A DNA stretch of 64,000 bases from Candidatus Hydrogenedentota bacterium (GTDB taxonomy: Bacteria > Hydrogenedentota > Hydrogenedentia > Hydrogenedentales > CAILVY01), in contig CAILVY010000270.1 in assembly GCA_903837785.1 (NCBI GenBank), positions 1 to 64,000 on the forward strand, given 5' to 3'. Below, in pieces: positions 8,457 to 18,219 of the stretch; position 1 is the stretch's first letter, and every line of letters begins with the position of its first letter. The notes under the pieces were generated by a model. It worked only from the letters and a program-made list of their open reading frames with translations, was not told the origin of the DNA and did no database searches. A program made the translations under genes and the position numbers.

Positions 8457-9479
8457 ATGGCTAGAGTCACGTCGTTTGTTCCAATGGTGGTTTTGCTGGC
8501 GGCCGGCTTGGGGCTGGCGGGTTGCCCGAAATCGCCGCAACTGGACGTTTCGGCAGCCACGCTGCATTTCGGCCTGGTGGAAGGCACGGTGCCGGGGACG
8601 ATGGTCTACGAGGTGGAGAAGACAGTCCAGGTGTGGAATGGCGGCGCCGCGGGCACGAGCGTGGTCTTTGACGTGAGCGCGGACAAGCCCTGGATTCAAG
8701 TGACCCCGCCGCACGGCCAGAGTGATGGCGCAAGCGACAAGGTCGCGGTCACCATCACCATAGACCGGTCGTACACGGAAGCGAAGGCGGCGGGATTTGC
8801 CAGCGGCACAGTCACTGTGGACGCCGGATTCGCCAAGCGGACCATTGCCGTGACCACGGCCCCCGATTACTTTACCGAGGCGTTTGCCGCCGGCACCAAT
8901 CTCGACAAAGTGAAGTTGACCTTCACCCCGAGCGGGGGGCCGAGCTTCTACGCGCTGAGCAATTCAGCCATTACGGCGTTTCCGACGGATCCCGCCGGCG
9001 GCCTCGTGCTGGATTTCGAGGCCTTCGGCGATCCCATAAAGGCGGCCCCCTTCGGCGGCGAGCAAGTGCCGTATTACGGGCAGAATTTCGACACCCTGTA
9101 CATCTCGAGCAAGGGTTGGATTAGTTTCGGGGAACCGGGCACGAATCCGACCACCCTCGGCAATCACTTCAAAGCGCCGCAAATCTCCGCCCTGTCCGTC
9201 GATGCTTCACAACCGGGCAGCATGGTCTCTTTCCTTCAAGATGCGGATAAGCTGGTGGTCACCTATGAGAACGTGCCCACTTTGAGCGACCCCTCCGGGA
9301 CAAACGACTTCCAGGTTGAGTTGTTCTTTGACGGACGCATCCAGGTGAGCTACCTGAACGTCGATCCCGCCATGGCGGGCGTGATCGGCCTGTCCAACGG
9401 CCTGGGTCAGAATGGCCTGCCGCCGGCGGACTTCCTCGAGACGACGTTGAACACGGGCGCGGCGAAAGCGGCCCTCTGA
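8457..9479 (+). CDS. Secreted lipoprotein with BACON-like N-terminal domain
   Basis: MARVTSFVPMVVLLAAGLGLAGCPKS lipobox; PKSPQLDVSAATLHFG..., WIQVTPPHG...; start chosen with GGGAAAGAGG SD. Confidence 0.8.
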   Translation: MARVTSFVPMVVLLAAGLGLAGCPKSPQLDVSAATLHFGLVEGTVPGTMVYEVEKTVQVWNGGAAGTSVVFDVSADKPWIQVTPPHGQSDGASDKVAVTITIDRSYTEAKAAGFASGTVTVDAGFAKRTIAVTTAPDYFTEAFAAGTNLDKVKLTFTPSGGPSFYALSNSAITAFPTDPAGGLVLDFEAFGDPIKAAPFGGEQVPYYGQNFDTLYISSKGWISFGEPGTNPTTLGNHFKAPQISALSVDASQPGSMVSFLQDADKLVVTYENVPTLSDPSGTNDFQVELFFDGRIQVSYLNVDPAMAGVIGLSNGLGQNGLPPADFLETTLNTGAAKAAL

Positions 9480-9496
9480 GCGGCACGAAAAACAAT

Positions 9497-9541
9497 CCGA
9501 AGGGTTCCCCCCAACCGGGAGGGAACCCTTCGGCGTTCTTT
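9497..9541 (+). terminator. Strong hairpin terminator between convergent genes
   Basis: CCGAAGGGTTCCC ... GGGAACCCTTCGG followed by CGTTCTTT. Confidence 0.85.
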
Positions 9542-9555
9542 GACCTGCGGATCGG

Positions 9556-9702
9556 CTACTTCTTCTCGAGGACGATCAAGAAGTCATTGTAGCTGGGTCC
9601 GTTGTTTGCAGCGATCGAAACTACCTTCCATCCGTCGCGCAATTCCTGTTCCAGATCCTCTTTGCCCGATCCATTGGACTGAATAATCAGCGCCTTCTGC
9701 AT
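9556..9702 (-). CDS. Small 48-aa protein, DUF4177-like (not in supplied ORF track)
   Basis: Manual translation MQKALIIQSNGSGKEDLEQELRDGWKVVSIAANNGPSYNDFLIVLEKK*; SD GAGGAGGAAGT directly upstream of ATG. Confidence 0.75.
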   Translation of the reverse strand: MQKALIIQSNGSGKEDLEQELRDGWKVVSIAANNGPSYNDFLIVLEKK

Positions 9703-9762
9703 ACTTCCTCCTCGCCAGACTGCCCGGCGCGCCTCCGGCGGGACGCGCCTTGTGTCCTGCGG

Positions 9763-10482
9763 CTATTGGGACCGCGCCGGATAGAAGGCTTCAAGATACT
9801 TGAGCGTGTCCTGCCAATTCAACTGTCCCGGTGCGGTCGCTTCTCCGAAGAAGGTGTAGGTGAGCAGCGAACCCAGCATGGGAAAGAATACGCGGGAGGC
9901 GCGGCCCAAGGGTCCCATTCCGATCACGGCGAGGGGCGTTTCCCCATGGCGGAGCATGAACGCTGCAAGACGCCGCACGTCTTCCGCCTCGGAGCACTCC
10001 GCAGCCACTTTCACCACGTCCACACCCAGTGCCTTGCCTCGTTCCACGACGGCCGCCAACTGTTCGATCGTGGGGGTCCGTTCAAAATCATGGCAGGAAC
10101 CGATCGTCAATTTGTGCTGTTCCCGGGCTTCGCAAACCACCGCCGCCGCGATTTCCGCCGCGCCGATTTCGATGTCCACGGCGTCCACGCACGGCAAGAC
10201 CGACTGGTAGAGTGCGAGACGCTCGGATTCGCTTCCGCGCCAGCCCCCGCCTTCCGCCGCGCCGCGAATGGTGCCCACAATGGGCACGCCCGCATGACGC
10301 TGGATCTCGCGGAGCACGAAACTCGCTTCGCACGAGGAAAACAAGTCGATGCGGAATTCCAGGGCGTCGACCCCTGCGTTGACCGCCCGCGAAACCTCCT
10401 CCCGTGCGATGCCGTCGCGCAGGGCCATTACCACGCGGGGCGCCGGGCCCAGTTCGACCTTGCCGAGATACATGGCGTTCAC
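9763..10482 (-). CDS. aroD: Type I 3-dehydroquinate dehydratase
   Basis: DALEFRIDLF, GTIRGAAEGG, LTIGSCHDFERTP, VDVVKVAAEC, PLAVIGMGPLGRASRVFFPMLGSLLTYTF. Confidence 0.93.
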   Translation of the reverse strand: MNAMYLGKVELGPAPRVVMALRDGIAREEVSRAVNAGVDALEFRIDLFSSCEASFVLREIQRHAGVPIVGTIRGAAEGGGWRGSESERLALYQSVLPCVDAVDIEIGAAEIAAAVVCEAREQHKLTIGSCHDFERTPTIEQLAAVVERGKALGVDVVKVAAECSEAEDVRRLAAFMLRHGETPLAVIGMGPLGRASRVFFPMLGSLLTYTFFGEATAPGQLNWQDTLKYLEAFYPARSQ

Positions 10483-10521
10483 CCTTCCACCGCGCGCCCT
10501 GTCCCGGACACGCGCGCCTCC

Positions 10522-11451
10522 CTAATGTTTGTCCCGCAACAGTTTTGCGTCCCATTCCCGGCGCAGGCGTGTCCGTTCTTTCCAGCGCCGGTGCAGCCAC
10601 AGCCACTGCTCGGGATACTGCCGCACGAGCCCCTCAAAGAAGTCCTGGCAACGCTGCGTGTTCTCGACAATATCCTGCCGGAGATGGCCGCTGCGTTTCA
10701 TCTCAATCTCGGGATAGATGTGCAAAGTATAGTGGCCGCGCTCGCCCCGAATCATTGCGATGGGATGCACCGGCACTTTCGCCCGCACACTCACCATCAC
10801 GGGCGCGACGGTCGCCCAGCAGGATTCCCCGTAGAACGTGACAGGGACGCCGTTGTTTCTCGGACTCTGATCGGCCAGCAGCCCCACGATCCAGCCTTCT
10901 TTTAACAGCCGCACCACTTCGGCCCCGGCTTCTTGCTTGGGAATTGTGGTGATGCCGCCCGCCTGGCGCGTCCCATCCACCGCGCGATTCATCAGCGGTT
11001 CGTCAAAGGGCCGGACCACTTCCGCCACCTTCAACCCCCGGCTGCAGAGCACCGAGGCCATCCACTCCCAGTTGCCGAGGTGGGCCCCGACGAGGAGCAG
11101 GCCCCGCTTCAAGTCACAGTTTTCCAGACCTTCGACCGTCACGTATCCCTCAAAACGGCGTTCCGCCAGTTTCGGCATATGGGAGAACTCCGCCGCCACT
11201 ATCGCCAGGTTGCGCACGGCCCCCTTCAGAATGATCTCCTTCTCGGGAAGCGTCAGGTCGTCGCCGTAGGCGAGGTCAAGATTGGCCAGGCCCACTTTGC
11301 GGATGCGCGGGATCAGGAAATAGGCGGCCTTCCCCAGTTGCACCGCGATCGTGCGGCTCACCGGCAGCGGAAGTACGCTCGTCAACTTCCCGAACACGAT
11401 GGCCAGAATGGCCATGCTCTTCTGGACATACGGGTTGCGGCGCTGTGGCAT
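10522..11451 (-). CDS. Lysophospholipid/lipid A acyltransferase, LpxL/HtrB family
   Basis: GAHLGNWEW, GWIVGLLADQSPRNNGVPVTFYGE, PEQWLWLHRRWK. Confidence 0.92.
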   Translation of the reverse strand: MPQRRNPYVQKSMAILAIVFGKLTSVLPLPVSRTIAVQLGKAAYFLIPRIRKVGLANLDLAYGDDLTLPEKEIILKGAVRNLAIVAAEFSHMPKLAERRFEGYVTVEGLENCDLKRGLLLVGAHLGNWEWMASVLCSRGLKVAEVVRPFDEPLMNRAVDGTRQAGGITTIPKQEAGAEVVRLLKEGWIVGLLADQSPRNNGVPVTFYGESCWATVAPVMVSVRAKVPVHPIAMIRGERGHYTLHIYPEIEMKRSGHLRQDIVENTQRCQDFFEGLVRQYPEQWLWLHRRWKERTRLRREWDAKLLRDKH

Positions 11452-11454
11452 CGG

Positions 11455-12831
11455 CTACGCCCCCAACGTGACGGTTTGCCCAATCTGAGGCATATACGTG
11501 TGGCTACCGTTCGCGGTATTGTCCCGCATCCACGTAAGGGCTTCAGGGTCTCCGTGCACGTAGACCACGTTCTTCGGCTTCAGCCGCTCAACGATCGCCC
11601 GCAGGGACTTCCGGTTCGCATGGGCGCTGAAGTGGAGCCGGTGAATGTTCTCCAGCTTGACCTCGACGGAGGGACACCCCAGGGCGAAACGCAGCCGTTC
11701 GCCGGGCTTTGCATTCAGGAGCTTATAGCCCAGCGTATCGGGATCCACGTAGCCCACAAAGAAGATGCCGTGGTGATTGTAGCGAACCATTTCCTGCGCG
11801 ATCAGCGCCGAGGGCGTGTTCTCCAGCATCATCCCTGAAGTCGCAACCATGATGCACGGCTCCTGCAGCAGGCGCTCGACCACCGCCGGGTCGAATACGT
11901 TCCCAATCCGCCCGAACTGCGTCAGCGGGCGCAACTCGGCGTCCGGCGCCAGATAGTCCGTGAAACGGTCGTACAGTTCATAGATGGCCCGGCCCAGTCC
12001 CGAGGCATAGACCGGCACCTCCGGAATCACGCCTTCTTCCTGAAGCCGCGCCACCACATTCAGAATTTCCTGCATGCGGCCCAGCGCAAAACTCGGCAGC
12101 AGCACGCTGCCTCCGCCCTTCAATACGCGGCGAATGCACTCGCCCAGCCGGAGCGACTCCTGGAAGTACGGAGAGACAATGCTCTCGTCGGCCGCGCCCT
12201 GCGTGGACTCGATTACAAGCGTATCGATCTCGACTCCGTCATCAAGCGGCGTGTAGCCGCCCATCAATTCCTGGTCGTTCTCGCAAATGTCGCCCGTGTA
12301 GAAGAGCGTGTGCCCCGGCATGCGCACAAGAATGCTTGCGCTTCCGAGCACGTGCCCGGCGTGGTGGAACGTCACCCCGATCTCTTCCTCGGCGCCCAGC
12401 GAAAAAGGTTGCTCAAAGTCGAAGTGCTCGACCCGCCGCATGGCGTAACCCACGTCTTCGTGGTCGTAGAGCGGGTATTCCGTGATGCCTCGCTCCTTTG
12501 CGATCGTCTCCATGACGGACACGCTGTTGTGCAGCATGCGATCCATGATGCGGGCCGTCGGCAGCGTCGTGTACGTGGTGACGGAAGGGAACTGACGCAG
12601 CAGATAGGGCATGGAACCGCAATGATCCACGTGGCCATGGGAGACGAGAAGGGCATCCGGCGCACGCGTCAACAACGAGAAAGCGGGCAGGGAATCCAGC
12701 CCCTCCTTCTTCGGATGCGTGCCACAATCCAGCAGCAATTGATAGCCGTTTTGGGTAATCTGGAAGCAGTTCGCACCCACTTCGCCGCCGCCACCCAATA
12801 CGCTGAATGTAATAGACTTACGACTTGCCAT
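11455..12831 (-). CDS. MBL-fold/beta-CASP RNA-processing nuclease family protein
   Basis: VLGGGGEVGANCFQI, SHGHVDHCGSMP, HHAGHVLGSASI, MVATSGMMLENTP, HFSAHANRKSL; start trimmed to MASRKSITF with AGAGGTG SD. Confidence 0.9.
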   Translation of the reverse strand: MASRKSITFSVLGGGGEVGANCFQITQNGYQLLLDCGTHPKKEGLDSLPAFSLLTRAPDALLVSHGHVDHCGSMPYLLRQFPSVTTYTTLPTARIMDRMLHNSVSVMETIAKERGITEYPLYDHEDVGYAMRRVEHFDFEQPFSLGAEEEIGVTFHHAGHVLGSASILVRMPGHTLFYTGDICENDQELMGGYTPLDDGVEIDTLVIESTQGAADESIVSPYFQESLRLGECIRRVLKGGGSVLLPSFALGRMQEILNVVARLQEEGVIPEVPVYASGLGRAIYELYDRFTDYLAPDAELRPLTQFGRIGNVFDPAVVERLLQEPCIMVATSGMMLENTPSALIAQEMVRYNHHGIFFVGYVDPDTLGYKLLNAKPGERLRFALGCPSVEVKLENIHRLHFSAHANRKSLRAIVERLKPKNVVYVHGDPEALTWMRDNTANGSHTYMPQIGQTVTLGA

Positions 12832-12980
12832 ATCACCTCTCATTGTACGAGGTGGCGCCCCCATTGTCAAAATGCGCATTTCGACACGAGGGGCTGCGGA
12901 GGCGCCCTTGCGCGGGCCCGGAGGCTGCCAAGCCGTGACCACCCCCTGGACGCCTCCCCGGGAATTCCCCGGTGGCACGT

Positions 12981-15533
12981 CTACTTCGCGACGATGCCGG
13001 TGATGCCGCCCGAAATGAGCGAGGCGATACTTGTGAGGATGCCGGGAAGCGCCAAACCACCTGGCGACGCCAGATAACGGGGCTCCCACACGGGATGGAA
13101 TTGTTCCTTAAATCGGCGCAACCCCTGGAAGTTGTAGAAGTGTTCGCCATGGCGATGAAGCATCGCGCCCAGCCGGTGCCACAAGGGCGCGCTCTGGCGG
13201 CTCTCCAGCCCCGCAAGCGGTGCCATGCCGAGATTGAACCACTGATACCCCTGTTCCTTCCCCCAAAGCAGGAGCTCGTTGAAGAGGTACTTCATGATGC
13301 TCGCCGGGGCGTCCGGGACATGGCGCATGAGATCAACCGAGAGTTCCTGCTTGTCCGCGCCCTCGAGCACATTCGCAAACGCGACCACCCGCCCGTCCTT
13401 TCTAATAACCGCGAGCGGAAAGCGGACGAGGTAGGCTTCGTCGAAATTGCCGAGCGAAAACCGCTTCTCCCGTACATTCTTCTCCTGGAGCCATGCGTCC
13501 GAAATCGCGCGCAGTTCCGGAAGCAGCCCGGCCACCCCCTCCTGCGGCACAATTTCAAATACGTGTCCGTCCTTCTCAATCTTGTTCTTCAGGTTCCGGC
13601 TGTCCTTGTGAGCCGTTCCTGCCAGCGAGAAACTCGTCAAGTCCACCCGGGCCTCCTCGCCCAACTTGAACAATCCGAGCCCCGCATCGAGATACAAGTG
13701 CGCGGCGTCCGGAGACACCTGATAAAAGGCACAGAAGGCGCCGTGCCGGTCGCACAGTTCCTTGAACGCCCAGATCAGGTCGCGGGCGGCGCTGTCCGGC
13801 CCTACGGGTCCGCCCAGGGCAACCCAGACCCGATCCTGCACGGCATACATGATAAAGGCATCGTTGGCACGGCTGAACAGGAAGTGTTTGTCTCCCAACA
13901 GCGCCAGGCGGGCGGCTGTGCGAGGACTCTGCCGCACAATCGCCTCGACGCGCTGCACGTCCTCGGGGCTCGGCGGCGTCAAACGAGGCGGCGCGGGCCG
14001 CAGCAATTTCGCCAGCGAGAGCAACAGCGTGATCGAGACGACGCCGAACGTCGCCCGGAGGAAGCGCGGGGCATCCCCGCTGAAGCTGAATTGCCACCAC
14101 AACTCGCTGGAGTACTCCAGGTGCTTGTGCGCGAAGAGGCCCAGCCAGATCGAGCACCCGATGACCGCACCCATCGTCACCAGCCAGCCCGGGCTCACCC
14201 CCGGTGCGAACAACGAGGCCTTGCGATTGAAATGGGGATGGCAGGGAAGCAGGGCGCCCAGCATCACGCTCAGCAGGATGGCTTCCTCGTAATCGAAGCC
14301 CTTGACCAGGGAGAACACCACGCCTGCGGCCAGCATGGCGCTCGTGAGCCAATAGGCGGCGTCCACGCGCCGCTGCAGCGCCCGCGCCAGCAACAACAGG
14401 CTGATCCCCGCAATGCTCGCGAGCAGATGGGACGCCTCGACCACGGGCAGCGGGAGCAATGTGCGCAGTGCAAGCATGCGGGCGTGTGCCGCGGGCGTCA
14501 CGCCCGAGAAGAGCAGGATGGCGCCGCAGACCACGGAGGCGAAGGCGAATACCTGCGGCACGAGCGGGTACAACACGGCGCCAAAGGTCGTCGAAAGCCG
14601 CCGGACCGTCTCCCTGCGTGCGAAAACCTCGTACACAACCAGCACGAGGATGCCCGTCAAGAGCGGCAGCAAGTAATAGACGGCCCGAAAAAGGATTAGC
14701 GCGCCGAGTACGTGCGCGGTGCTCACCCGGCTTGCCAGCAGCAGAACCATGAGGCTTTCGAAGACGCCCAGACCGCCGGGAACCATGCTCATCATGCCTG
14801 CAACCATGGCCATCATGAACACGCCCAGGAAGGCAATGAACGAGAATGGAACGTCGAGCGGAAGCAGCGCGTACATCACCGCGCCCGCCACGAGGAAATC
14901 AAGGGAGGCCACCAGGATCTGCATCAGCGCCAGGCGGGCCGGGGGCAGGGGAAACTCATAGGCACGGACGCGCACCGGGCTGCGGCGGAATCGGCACAGG
15001 ACAAGATAGACGGCCGGCATGGCCACCAGCAGCACGCCCGCGGGACGGATCAGGCCGACGGGCAGATGCGCGGAGAGGAGCAACGGCTTGGATTCGAACA
15101 GGCACGAGATGCCGCCCAGCGTCATGAAGCCCGCCCAACCCGTCACGGTGCAGAAGGCGATGAGCCTGGCGATATCGAGCGAGGACAAACCCCAGCCGGA
15201 GTAAAAGCGATAGCGGACCGAGCCGCCGCTGAGGAAGGAATGCCCGATGTTATTGCTCATCGCGTATCCGACAAACGACGTGAGCGCGATCTTGCGATAG
15301 GGAAGCGTTCGCGCGATGTAGCGGAATGCAAGGACATCATAACACGTCATGATGCCGTAACCGAGGAAAGTCAAGCTGATGGCCAGCGCCAGGCGAGCGG
15401 AGGAAATGGCCCGGATGGCTTCCCGCACCTCGCTATAGCGGATTTCCCTCGATGCGTGGTGCACGGCCCAGAACGCGAGGAGGAAGATGAACAGCCCCAA
15501 GAAAGGGGCTAATGTTTGGGCCTCCCGTTTCAT
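12981..15533 (-). CDS. mprF: MprF-like bifunctional lysyl-phosphatidylglycerol flippase/synthetase
   Basis: N-terminal UPF0104-like multi-TM domain and C-terminal DUF2156-like domain (NLGMAPLAGLE, LRRFKEQFHPVWEPRYLA); start trimmed to MKREAQTLAPF. Confidence 0.9.
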   Translation of the reverse strand: MKREAQTLAPFLGLFIFLLAFWAVHHASREIRYSEVREAIRAISSARLALAISLTFLGYGIMTCYDVLAFRYIARTLPYRKIALTSFVGYAMSNNIGHSFLSGGSVRYRFYSGWGLSSLDIARLIAFCTVTGWAGFMTLGGISCLFESKPLLLSAHLPVGLIRPAGVLLVAMPAVYLVLCRFRRSPVRVRAYEFPLPPARLALMQILVASLDFLVAGAVMYALLPLDVPFSFIAFLGVFMMAMVAGMMSMVPGGLGVFESLMVLLLASRVSTAHVLGALILFRAVYYLLPLLTGILVLVVYEVFARRETVRRLSTTFGAVLYPLVPQVFAFASVVCGAILLFSGVTPAAHARMLALRTLLPLPVVEASHLLASIAGISLLLLARALQRRVDAAYWLTSAMLAAGVVFSLVKGFDYEEAILLSVMLGALLPCHPHFNRKASLFAPGVSPGWLVTMGAVIGCSIWLGLFAHKHLEYSSELWWQFSFSGDAPRFLRATFGVVSITLLLSLAKLLRPAPPRLTPPSPEDVQRVEAIVRQSPRTAARLALLGDKHFLFSRANDAFIMYAVQDRVWVALGGPVGPDSAARDLIWAFKELCDRHGAFCAFYQVSPDAAHLYLDAGLGLFKLGEEARVDLTSFSLAGTAHKDSRNLKNKIEKDGHVFEIVPQEGVAGLLPELRAISDAWLQEKNVREKRFSLGNFDEAYLVRFPLAVIRKDGRVVAFANVLEGADKQELSVDLMRHVPDAPASIMKYLFNELLLWGKEQGYQWFNLGMAPLAGLESRQSAPLWHRLGAMLHRHGEHFYNFQGLRRFKEQFHPVWEPRYLASPGGLALPGILTSIASLISGGITGIVAK

Positions 15534-15549
15534 CCCCTGCACCTCCGGT

Positions 15550-16362
15550 TTACATCGCTCCGACCAGCTCCATGGCCTGGGCCGGCACCCAACAGGTCCG
15601 GCCGTCCCGCAGACGTATGTTGCACCACTCGCCACGATCCTCAACCAGCGAGAGTTCCGTCCCCGCGTGGAGCGGCTCCTCGAAGCTTGGCTGATAAGTC
15701 TCTCCGTTTCCCTTGCGGGCCAGAACTTCCGGCGCCACTATCACGCCGCTCGCATCTTTCGCCTGGGCAACGGCATCCACGGCGAGCGATCCGAACAACG
15801 ACAGGCTGGCCACGGCGCAAAGGGCAATAGCCGCGTTCAATCCGGGCCGCCGCACGAAGAGCCGGACAACTGCGCAGAGCCACAGCGCCAGAAATGCAGG
15901 AACGAACAGAAGTGTCCGTGTCCGGACGCTCAAGTCGTAGTGCCAGAAAAAGAGGGTCTTCAGCACGCGCGTGTTCTGCGGTTCGTCTATCCGGTCGCTG
16001 CGTTGGCTGCGAACATAGGCAAGATTCTGAAGGAGATTGACGTCGTTCGGCAGATAGCGTTTCGCCCGGTGGTAGTTCAGAATGGCGCGGCCGAGGTCGC
16101 CGCCGAGGAAATAGGCATTTCCCAGATCGTAATACAACTTGCCGTTGCGTACGCCGCCCTCCTCCGCGATGCGTTCGAAACGCAGGATGGCCTTCTGATA
16201 GAGGGCTTTCGCGCCTTCCGGATCAGTGGCCGCCAGATCATTGGCCTGGCGAAAGAACCCGTTTCCCTCGGCAAAGAGCGATTGGAGTTGGGTTGCGTCC
16301 ATCACCGCAGCGCACGCGGATGTTCCAGCAATCACGAGCAATGCGGCCAGGATCCGTCTCAT
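15550..16362 (-). CDS. BatE-like TPR + SH3 domain protein
   Basis: Signal peptide, TPR (YYDLGNAYFLGGDLGRAILNYHRAKRYLPND), C-terminal SH3-like domain; end of bat operon. Confidence 0.8.
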   Translation of the reverse strand: MRRILAALLVIAGTSACAAVMDATQLQSLFAEGNGFFRQANDLAATDPEGAKALYQKAILRFERIAEEGGVRNGKLYYDLGNAYFLGGDLGRAILNYHRAKRYLPNDVNLLQNLAYVRSQRSDRIDEPQNTRVLKTLFFWHYDLSVRTRTLLFVPAFLALWLCAVVRLFVRRPGLNAAIALCAVASLSLFGSLAVDAVAQAKDASGVIVAPEVLARKGNGETYQPSFEEPLHAGTELSLVEDRGEWCNIRLRDGRTCWVPAQAMELVGAM

Positions 16363-18215
16363 CGCAATGCTCCTTTCTCCAGCGCGGCGGCCAGGGCGAG
16401 AGTTCGTTCCGCGAGCGCCCTGACGCCGGCGTCGCTGCTTTGGCCGGCGTATTGCGACGCCTCGCATTCCTGGAAAATCTCGCGCAGTTCCAGCAGCAGG
16501 GCATCGTCCGCGCCGCGTTGCGTCAGCGGCGCGGCGGCGTCTTCATACGTGAGTGCGGCCGCCGACAGCCCCAGCTTGGCGCCCAGGTAGGCCTGCAACG
16601 ATTCGAGCAGCACGCCGTAGGCCGCCGCCGGATTTTCTTGATCAATCGCCCTGAGCCGCTGCGCCAGTTCTGCATGCGCCCGCTTGCTTCTGCGCAAGGC
16701 CGGATTCGCAAGGCCGCGCCGCCGCACGAACACGAAACCGGCCAGGCCCGCATAAGCCAGTGGCGGCAGGCCCAGCACGGTAAGCCCGGCGGCAGAGCAC
16801 ATCCACAGGCCCGCGCCGTAAGCCTGATCCGTCAGCGCGCTGAAGTCCTCGTAGTTGTGCGCGATCCCCGCCTTCCACTGCGTCAGTTGGTTCTGCACTT
16901 TCGCCACCGCGGTGCCCTCGGCTTGATCGGCCGTCACCACGCGGTTGGCGTGTACGATCAGTGGAATGGGCGCGCTGCGCGCCTCCTGATACGAGCCGAT
17001 CTTCGAGTCAAAGTAGCTCAGGACAATGGGCGGTATCTCCGTGACCGAGGCGTCCTGCGCCCGAACCGTCTGGGCGAAGACTTTGGCATTGCCCTCGATT
17101 TTCCCCGCCGCCATCTCCTTCGGAATCTTGAAATGCTTCGCCAGCTCGGGTTGATTCTCGAGCGGCGGCAATTCCACGGCCTTGAGGTACGGCGGGCCGC
17201 TGATGCGGATCGTCAGGGTGATGGGATCCCCCACGTTGACCTCCGTCGGAGCCGCGCTCACGTCCAGTTCATAGCTCCCGACCAGTCCGCTGTAATTCGC
17301 GGGACGGCCCTGCTGCGGCACTTCCGCCACCTGCAAGTGCAGCGGATTTGAGGGCGTCACGAAGCTCTTGAACATGCCGCGCTGGCCAAAGAATGGATCG
17401 TTGTCGAAGATATCGCCGAAAAGCCCCCGCGCGCCCCGGCGCTGATCGCCCACCCGGGCTTCGCAGGCCACTGTGGCGGGCGGAAAATCGTACGTGCCCG
17501 CCTGTCTTGGAATCAGAATCTTGCGGAAGAGCAAGGTCGTGTACTGGAGGCCGTCCAGCGTGTCCGTGCCTTTCTCGCCTATGCATTCTTGAGAACCAAG
17601 CGGGAAGCGCACAAGTTCCCGTCGGGGATCCGGCGGCTGCGTTGACTCCTCTATCACAAAGCGGTTGTCCTCGAGAATCGGCAGCGTAAACGAGAAATTA
17701 CGCACGTCTTTGCGGAGATACCAGGTGATAGTCAACGCCACCGGTTCGCCCGCATAACAGCGTTCGCTGGAAAGCTCCAGGCGGAACTTGAAGTCCTGGG
17801 TCTCTTCGGGTTTTCGCCCCGTCAATTGGATGGGTTGCGTGGACATGGCTTTGCCGTCAACCGTCAGGGTCATCGCCGGAATATTGAGCACGCCGGTCCG
17901 TTTCGGCGACAGGCGGTAATTGAAGACATAGGCGCGTTGAACCGTCGTGCTCATGCGGCCGTTGACCACGGTGACGGACTGGCTGTTGTTCGTTTGCCCG
18001 CCCAGCGTTTGCACGTCGAAGTCATTGGAGAGCGCCGAGACATCTGGCGCGTCCGGGTGATCGTTGCCCTGCACTTGGATCTGGAAGATGAACGGCTCGC
18101 CCACAAAGGCGTCGGTCTTCTCGACCGCCGCGCGCACGGCGACATCCTCGGCGCTTGCGGCGGCCGCCAGGGATGCTGCCGCCACGCAGGCGGCTATGTA
18201 GAGCCAGGTGCGCAT
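16359..18215 (-). CDS. BatD family protein (oxygen tolerance)
   Basis: GEPFIFQIQVQG...VQRAYVFNYRLSPKRTGVLNIPAMTLTVDGK; 4-bp overlap with next ORF. Confidence 0.88.
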   Translation of the reverse strand: MRTWLYIAACVAAASLAAAASAEDVAVRAAVEKTDAFVGEPFIFQIQVQGNDHPDAPDVSALSNDFDVQTLGGQTNNSQSVTVVNGRMSTTVQRAYVFNYRLSPKRTGVLNIPAMTLTVDGKAMSTQPIQLTGRKPEETQDFKFRLELSSERCYAGEPVALTITWYLRKDVRNFSFTLPILEDNRFVIEESTQPPDPRRELVRFPLGSQECIGEKGTDTLDGLQYTTLLFRKILIPRQAGTYDFPPATVACEARVGDQRRGARGLFGDIFDNDPFFGQRGMFKSFVTPSNPLHLQVAEVPQQGRPANYSGLVGSYELDVSAAPTEVNVGDPITLTIRISGPPYLKAVELPPLENQPELAKHFKIPKEMAAGKIEGNAKVFAQTVRAQDASVTEIPPIVLSYFDSKIGSYQEARSAPIPLIVHANRVVTADQAEGTAVAKVQNQLTQWKAGIAHNYEDFSALTDQAYGAGLWMCSAAGLTVLGLPPLAYAGLAGFVFVRRRGLANPALRRSKRAHAELAQRLRAIDQENPAAAYGVLLESLQAYLGAKLGLSAAALTYEDAAAPLTQRGADDALLLELREIFQECEASQYAGQSSDAGVRALAERTLALAAALEKGALR

Positions 18216-18219
18216 TGCC

